Positions 34,881 through 38,821 of a stretch of DNA of 38,821 nucleotides are shown in pieces. Position 1 is the first letter of the stretch; each line of letters begins with the position of its first letter. The notes beneath the pieces were generated by a model. It did not search any database, was not told the origin of the DNA, and saw only the letters and a program-made list of their open reading frames with translations. Position numbers and translations under genes: made by a program. Source of the DNA: an uncultured Clostridia bacterium (GTDB taxonomy: Bacteria; Bacillota; Clostridia; Oscillospirales; Ruminococcaceae); the NCBI GenBank assembly GCA_946545645.1, contig CAMNNQ010000132.1:1-38821 (forward strand), read 5' to 3'.

Positions 34881-36890
34881 ATGGCAAAAAACAATGATAA
34901 CAGAAGCTTTGAGATCCCACGCCCCGAATTTCCCAGGAGGGCAGTAATAACCGGAGGTATGCCTTACGGCAACAAGGAACTGCATTTCGGGCACGTCGGA
35001 GGGATGCTCGTCTTTGCGGACACCTTCGCCCGCTTTATGAGAGACCGCATCGGCAGCGAAAATGTCATTTTCGTTACCGGAACGGACTGCTACGGCTCGC
35101 CTATCGCGGAGGGCTGGAGGCAGAAATGCGAGAAGGGCGAATTTGAGGGGAGCCTTGAGGATTTCGTCCGCTCCAACCATAACAAGCAGAAAGCGACTCT
35201 GGATAAATACGGCATCGCGCCCAACCTCTATGCCGCTTCCGGCCTTGACCGCTCCAAGGAGATACACGCCGAGGTAACAGACCTTTTCCTGCGCTCTCTC
35301 TATGAGAAAGGTCAGCTTGAAAAGATCTCGACAATGCAGTTCTATGACGAGAAGGCAGGGATGTTCCTGAACGGCCGCCAGGTCATCGGCAAATGCCCTG
35401 TTGAAGGATGTCAATCCGAGAAGGGTTACGCCGATGAGTGCGATCTGGGGCATCAGTATATGCCGGAGGATCTCGTTGACCCGATCTCGACCCTGACAGG
35501 CGAAAAGCCGACTATGAAGCCTGTCACCAACTGGTATTTCAAGCTCTGCGATTATGAAAAGCTCCTTCAGGACTGGGTCGCTGATATGCAGAAGCGCAAG
35601 GATATCCGGCCTGTGGTCTGGAAGACTATCTCCGAGTTCCTGAAGCCGCCTGTGATCTATGTCAAGAGAGAGTTCGAGGAGAAATACAACGAGCTCAGAG
35701 ATCAGCTCCCCAAGCATGAATATATCGAGGAGCGCGGAAAGCCCTCCTTTACCATCGGTTTTGAAAAGCTGGCAGATTCCGAGCAGGCCAGCCGTATCCT
35801 TGCTTCTGCGGGGATACGTTTCCGCACAGGCAAGAAGCTGGTGCCTTTCCGGCTGACAGGCAATATTGAATGGGGCGTGCCTGCTCCCGACCTTGAAAAC
35901 AGCGGCGAGAAGCTGACTGTCTGGGTATGGCCGGAATCTCTGTGGGCGCCTATCTCTTTCACAGAGACCTATCTGGAAAGCATCGGGCACGACAGAGCCG
36001 AATGGAAGGATTACTGGTGCAGCAAGGATGCGACGGTATATCAGTTCATCGGGCAGGACAATATCTATTTCTACGGAGTAGCCGAGCCGGCTATGTGGAT
36101 GGCTCAGCAGGCTTCGGAGGAGAAGACGGCGGCTGTCCCCGAAGGCGAACTGACCATGCCTGTTATCGTCGCCAATCACCATATCCTTTTCCTTGACAAA
36201 AAGGCCTCCAGCTCCGGCGCGGTAAAGCCCCCGATGGCAGACGAGCTGCTGAACTGGTACACTCCCGAGCAGCTCAGGATGCACTGGCTGGGCCTTGGCC
36301 TTGGTCAGCGCTCGGTCAGCTTTATGCCCAAGCCCTTCAACCCCGAAGCCAAGCCCGAAGATGCCGATCCTGTCGTAAAGGAAGGATTCCTGCTCTCCAA
36401 TGTATACAACCGCATCATCCGCACAGCGTTCTACACGCTGCAAAAGGAATTTGACGGAGTCCTGCCCGATGTTGCCCCCGAGGAGCAGATCATGGCTGAT
36501 GCAAAGAAGGCTGTTCTCGAATACGAAAGGCATATGTCCAAATTCAATTTCCACCAGTGCACCTATGTGCTGGACAGCTATATCCGCAGCGGCTCCAAGT
36601 ATATGTCAAGAGCTCTGAACGGTGAAGGGAAGTCTCCCGAAGAGATGAAGCAGGCGCTGGCCAATGTGTTCCATATCGTCAGGACGGCAGCGGTGCTGCT
36701 GCATCCTATGGCTCCCTTCGGGACAGAGAAGCTCCGCGAGTATCTCTGTGTCGATGAGAGGATATGGTCCTGGGAGACTGTCTTCGAGCCTCTGACCTAT
36801 TTCGTCGGGGAGGGGCATAAGCTGAAATTCCTCCCTCCGAGGACAGATTTCTTCACCCGCCACGAGAGCCAGTTCTCCGCTGAGGAATAA
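34881..36890 (+). CDS. Class I tRNA ligase, divergent methionyl-tRNA synthetase-type (669 aa)
   Basis: The core matches methionyl-tRNA synthetases: PYGNKELHFGHVGG (HFGH at residues 35-38), a Cys-rich knuckle (C172, C177, C187, possibly H191) and WGVPAP. Two signature motifs differ. The usual GTDEHGT is GTDCYGS (67-73), and the KMSKS loop is KKASSSG (440-446), lacking the second Lys of the consensus. There is no C-terminal tRNA-binding (EMAP) domain. It may be the cell's MetRS with relaxed motifs, or a paralogue with another role; I cannot tell without seeing the rest of the genome. ATG 34881 has AAAGGAAG upstream, and a strong promoter precedes it. Confidence 0.75.
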   Translation: MAKNNDNRSFEIPRPEFPRRAVITGGMPYGNKELHFGHVGGMLVFADTFARFMRDRIGSENVIFVTGTDCYGSPIAEGWRQKCEKGEFEGSLEDFVRSNHNKQKATLDKYGIAPNLYAASGLDRSKEIHAEVTDLFLRSLYEKGQLEKISTMQFYDEKAGMFLNGRQVIGKCPVEGCQSEKGYADECDLGHQYMPEDLVDPISTLTGEKPTMKPVTNWYFKLCDYEKLLQDWVADMQKRKDIRPVVWKTISEFLKPPVIYVKREFEEKYNELRDQLPKHEYIEERGKPSFTIGFEKLADSEQASRILASAGIRFRTGKKLVPFRLTGNIEWGVPAPDLENSGEKLTVWVWPESLWAPISFTETYLESIGHDRAEWKDYWCSKDATVYQFIGQDNIYFYGVAEPAMWMAQQASEEKTAAVPEGELTMPVIVANHHILFLDKKASSSGAVKPPMADELLNWYTPEQLRMHWLGLGLGQRSVSFMPKPFNPEAKPEDADPVVKEGFLLSNVYNRIIRTAFYTLQKEFDGVLPDVAPEEQIMADAKKAVLEYERHMSKFNFHQCTYVLDSYIRSGSKYMSRALNGEGKSPEEMKQALANVFHIVRTAAVLLHPMAPFGTEKLREYLCVDERIWSWETVFEPLTYFVGEGHKLKFLPPRTDFFTRHESQFSAEE

Positions 36891-36955
36891 GGACCCCGGC
36901 AGGCTGCTGCGGCCTGACAGGATATCCAGACGCTTCCCGGCGCATCGAAAATAAT

Positions 36956-37004
36956 AAAGACCGTATATCCTTTCCGCTTCCGGCGGAGGGTATACGGTCT
37001 TTTT
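36956..37004 (+). terminator. Terminator after the tRNA ligase gene
   Basis: AAAGACCGTATA (36956-36967 region) and TATACGGTCTTT (36991-37002) pair, with an inner CCGC/GCGG stem, then T-run. This is a strong, long hairpin. Confidence 0.85.
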
Positions 37005-37039
37005 CTGTATCTGCTTTTTCGGCATCGCAGAGCAGCAGA

Positions 37040-37070
37040 AAACGGAGGCCCAAGCTGAAGGCCTCCGTTT
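37040..37070 (-). terminator. Terminator of the WYL regulator gene
   Basis: AAACGGAGGCC (37040-37050) and GGCCTCCGTTT (37060-37070) are exact complements. Read on the minus strand the second arm is followed by TTTTC, just after the stop at 37075. Confidence 0.8.
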
Positions 37071-37074
37071 GATC

Positions 37075-38067
37075 TCAGTATCTGTCGAGTATATCTCTTA
37101 TGTACTGCTGGGCTTCCTTTACCACATCGTAGGGCTCAAGGATCCTGACCTTTGTGCCGAACTGGAAGAGCCAGCCCCAGAATGTAGGTGCAAGCTGCAC
37201 CTCACAGCGTATAACAAAGGTGTTTTCGGAGTTCTTCATACACTCGACATTCTCGCCGAAGCGGTCGATGACAACATCCATAAGGGAATTGTCGAACTGT
37301 ATGCGAAGCTCTCTCTTTTCGCCGCCGTACATGGAGTAGAGAGATTTGAAGCTGTCCAGCTCACGCTTCTCTTCGTCGGTAAAGGCGGAGATCCTTGTGT
37401 CCATCATAGTGACTTCCGTCATACGGTCTACTCTGTAGCGGCAGACCTGGCCGTGATTATGGCAGACACAGGTCAGGTAATAGTTATCGTTTTCCCAAAC
37501 GAGCTCACAGGGCGAAACGAGATAGGGCTCGCCGCCGTGTTTCAACTGGCGCTTCTTCATAGTATTGTAGGTGTAATACTTGAAGGTCAGTTTACGCTTT
37601 TTGAGGATAGCGTTCTGTATGGTATTGATGCTGTAATATATCGTTTCGTTGACGGATTTATTTCTCGAACGCTGAGCGATATAGATCTGCCTGCCGAGCT
37701 GAGCCGCTGTGAACTTATTGGTTATCCTTTGCAGCTTGGTTATCAGCTCGTTGGATTTCTTTGTCGTCAGGAAACGGCAGGATGCCACAGCGCTGGCGAG
37801 TATGAACAGCTCCTCGCCTGTGAAATCCTCGTTGTTCGAGTAAAAATATGCGTTTGAATGACCCTTCTTGACTGTCTCGATAGTAACGCCGCTGTCGCAG
37901 AGAGTAGCTATATCATCGTATATCGTCTTTCTCTCGGCCTTGATGCCTTCCTTTTCGAGAATATCGATGAGCTCGTTGCCGGTAATGACATTGTTCTCAT
38001 CGGTCTGGGTCTTGAAGATCTGCTCCATGCGAAGCAGCTTCTGCTTCTGCTTAGACGCGCCTGCCAT
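37075..38067 (-). CDS. WYL-domain transcriptional regulator (330 aa)
   Basis: A DNA-binding regulator with an N-terminal winged helix-turn-helix (about residues 10-75), then a WYL domain (about 155-220, with YLVSPCELVWENDNYYLT) that binds nucleic acid or a small ligand, and a C-terminal WCX region (about 245-325). Such proteins can respond to DNA damage or regulate CRISPR and other genes; the target here is unknown. ATG 38067 shares its first base with the DUF896 stop (TAATG), and GGAGG lies 7 nt upstream, so the two are translated together. Confidence 0.87.
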   Translation of the reverse strand: MAGASKQKQKLLRMEQIFKTQTDENNVITGNELIDILEKEGIKAERKTIYDDIATLCDSGVTIETVKKGHSNAYFYSNNEDFTGEELFILASAVASCRFLTTKKSNELITKLQRITNKFTAAQLGRQIYIAQRSRNKSVNETIYYSINTIQNAILKKRKLTFKYYTYNTMKKRQLKHGGEPYLVSPCELVWENDNYYLTCVCHNHGQVCRYRVDRMTEVTMMDTRISAFTDEEKRELDSFKSLYSMYGGEKRELRIQFDNSLMDVVIDRFGENVECMKNSENTFVIRCEVQLAPTFWGWLFQFGTKVRILEPYDVVKEAQQYIRDILDRY

Positions 38068-38288
38068 TAGTTTTCCTCCCCGCATCGTTTCATATCCGAA
38101 ACTTTGATTTTCGAGCCGTCGGGCTCCACGATCGTCATGCTTTCGAGCTGAGAGCGCAGATTACCTGTGACCAAAGAGCGGTACTCATTCCTGAGCGCCG
38201 TCCGCTCGGCCTGCTCATCAGCCGTCAGCTCTCTGCTGCGAGAGATCGCAGTCAGCTCTGACAATCTGTCAAGTTTATACTTCTCCAA
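38067..38288 (-). CDS. DUF896 family protein (73 aa)
   Basis: A small helical protein of the YnzC/DUF896 (UPF0291) family, with the DRLSELTAISRSRELTADEQAERTALRNEY-type heptads and LRSQLESM typical of it (shown in parts). In B. subtilis ynzC lies in the SOS-induced yneA-yneB-ynzC operon divergent from lexA. The start is TTG 38288 with GAGGAGG 7 nt upstream, since no in-frame ATG lies near. It is followed by the WYL regulator in the same transcript, from the promoter at 38454-38482. A LexA-type box occurs about 300 bp away on the other side. Confidence 0.85.
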   Translation of the reverse strand: MEKYKLDRLSELTAISRSRELTADEQAERTALRNEYRSLVTGNLRSQLESMTIVEPDGSKIKVSDMKRCGEEN

Positions 38289-38553
38289 AATTTTTCCTCC
38301 TCGCATCCGATGAAACGGTATGCTCCCGAAGCAGCTTACACAATACTGCACGATACCGCAAACGCTCACGAGTGGACCCTATGCTCTCTGTTTTTATATT
38401 ATTTATCGGCATTTTAAGTCCACAAAAACGCCCACAATATGTCGGTAAAACATATTATAACACATCTTTTCGTATATTTCAACAAGTAAATTGCACAAAC
38501 TGTCCGTTAAAAATCCCTCATATTACACAAAATTTTTAATTTTCCTGTTTCTA
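38289..38553. other. Leader and AT-rich spacer of the DUF896-WYL operon
   Basis: No gene is supported. It holds the operon's untranslated leader, its promoter at 38454-38482 and AT-rich DNA; the divergent promoter starts at 38554. Confidence 0.5.
38454..38482 (-). promoter_or_regulatory. Promoter of the DUF896-WYL operon
   Basis: Minus strand TTGAAA (38482-38477), 17-bp spacer and TATAAT (38459-38454). The leader would be about 160 nt. Confidence 0.7.
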
Positions 38554-38582
38554 TTGACAATTCGCCGGCCAGGGTGTATTAT
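38554..38582 (+). promoter_or_regulatory. Promoter pointing off the right edge
   Basis: TTGACA (38554-38559), 17-bp spacer and TATTAT (38577-38582). A LexA-type palindrome follows at 38597-38608. No convincing gene is transcribed from it inside the window. Confidence 0.7.
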
Positions 38583-38596
38583 TATATATGAGGGCA

Positions 38597-38608
38597 GAAC
38601 ATTTGTTC
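38597..38608. promoter_or_regulatory. LexA/SOS-type operator
   Basis: GAACATTTGTTC matches the GAAC-N4-GTTC core of the Gram-positive LexA (DinR) box. It covers about +8 to +20 relative to the promoter at 38554, a typical position for SOS repression. Confidence 0.65.
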
Positions 38609-38702
38609 TATAAGTGACACAAAAGCAAACGTCATCCCCGTTGGCGATCTGCTTTGTGAATGAAGGAAGGATGGGAGCTCTCATACCTGAGAATAGAAAA
38701 CT

Positions 38703-38821
38703 TAAGGCAACACCGCACGACCCGCGGCTAGCGCCTCTGCACATCATCTGCTTGCCAGCTTTCCGTCATATTACCCAAATTCTCCTTGACGTTGCGTAAA
38801 GCGAAGTGAACTTCGCTTGCA
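38703..38821. repeat. Probable dispersed repeat reaching the right edge
   Basis: From about AAGGCAACACCGCACGAC the DNA has the look of a repeat I recall from related Ruminococcus-type genomes; this is from memory. On the minus strand an open stretch runs in from the edge and ends at TAG (38728-38730), reading NVKENLGNMTESWQADDVQR near its end. A perfect 8-bp hairpin AAGCGAAG/CTTCGCTT (38799-38818) lies within it. Confidence 0.4.

Noticed and set aside
34827-36554. 575-codon open frame antisense to the tRNA ligase gene
   Set aside because: The sense strand has the HFGH motif, a promoter and a Shine-Dalgarno site; the antisense frame has none.
38671-38799. Short plus-strand frame starting ATG 38671 (MGALIPENRKL...) as a gene
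   Set aside because: After about 10 codons it runs into probable repeat sequence; it may be the remnant of a gene start but is not a convincing gene.

Overview
The window looks like chromosomal DNA from an anaerobic, low-to-mid G+C Firmicute of the Ruminococcus/Oscillospiraceae type. The evidence is the mix of gene families: a rubrerythrin, a YpeB germination protein, SleB-like and SpoIID-like wall enzymes with threonine-rich linkers, a class B sortase, a large Cna-B/DUF285 adhesin, AzlCD and a ProS with a C-terminal Cys cluster. Strong Shine-Dalgarno sequences, frequent TTG starts and textbook -35/-10 promoters with 17-bp spacers agree. No rRNA, tRNA, CRISPR array, IS transposase or prophage was seen. 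Gene placement is from reading frames, motifs and ribosome-binding sites; no database search was possible.

Layout. 1-239 (-): truncated N-terminus of a P-type cation ATPase, divergent from 549-9338 (+), a 2929-residue surface adhesin with signal peptide, SpaA/Cna-B modules, a DUF285 (BspA-like) block and a TLPTG sorting signal. 9448-12610 (+): ruvX, a membrane-anchored metallophosphoesterase, a small membrane protein and proS. 12820-16284 (-): a lipoprotein, rubrerythrin and ypeB. 16722-19201 (+): cysteine desulfurase plus thiI, a tRNA 4-thiouridine sulfur-relay pair. A 551-bp AT-rich gap follows. 19753-25471 (+): a cell-envelope cluster of CinA C-terminal domain, class B sortase, SleB-like hydrolase, SpoIID-like protein and a zinc-ribbon protein. 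25532-27597 (+): maf, a small coupled gene and a DRE-TIM aldolase-like enzyme.

27735-30523 (-): a polar amino-acid ABC transporter lacking its binding protein, and azlCD. 30761-31279 (+): a membrane-anchored SH3 protein. 31352-33019 (+): a promoter, a structured leader RNA with terminator, then mgtE. 33106-34629 (-): xylulokinase. 34881-36890 (+): a class I methionyl-type tRNA ligase with altered signature motifs. 37075-38288 (-): a WYL regulator translationally coupled to a DUF896 protein. The right edge (38554-38821) has a promoter with a LexA/SOS-type box whose expected gene is replaced by what looks like a dispersed repeat.

The genes do not form one pathway. The main functional groupings are the envelope group (adhesin, sortase, SleB/SpoIID-like enzymes, YpeB, SH3 protein) and the cysteine desulfurase/ThiI pair. 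The regulatory regions that most deserve follow-up are the mgtE leader RNA, the SOS-type promoter at the right edge, the GTAC-palindrome cluster upstream of ypeB, and the dyad upstream of the adhesin promoter.
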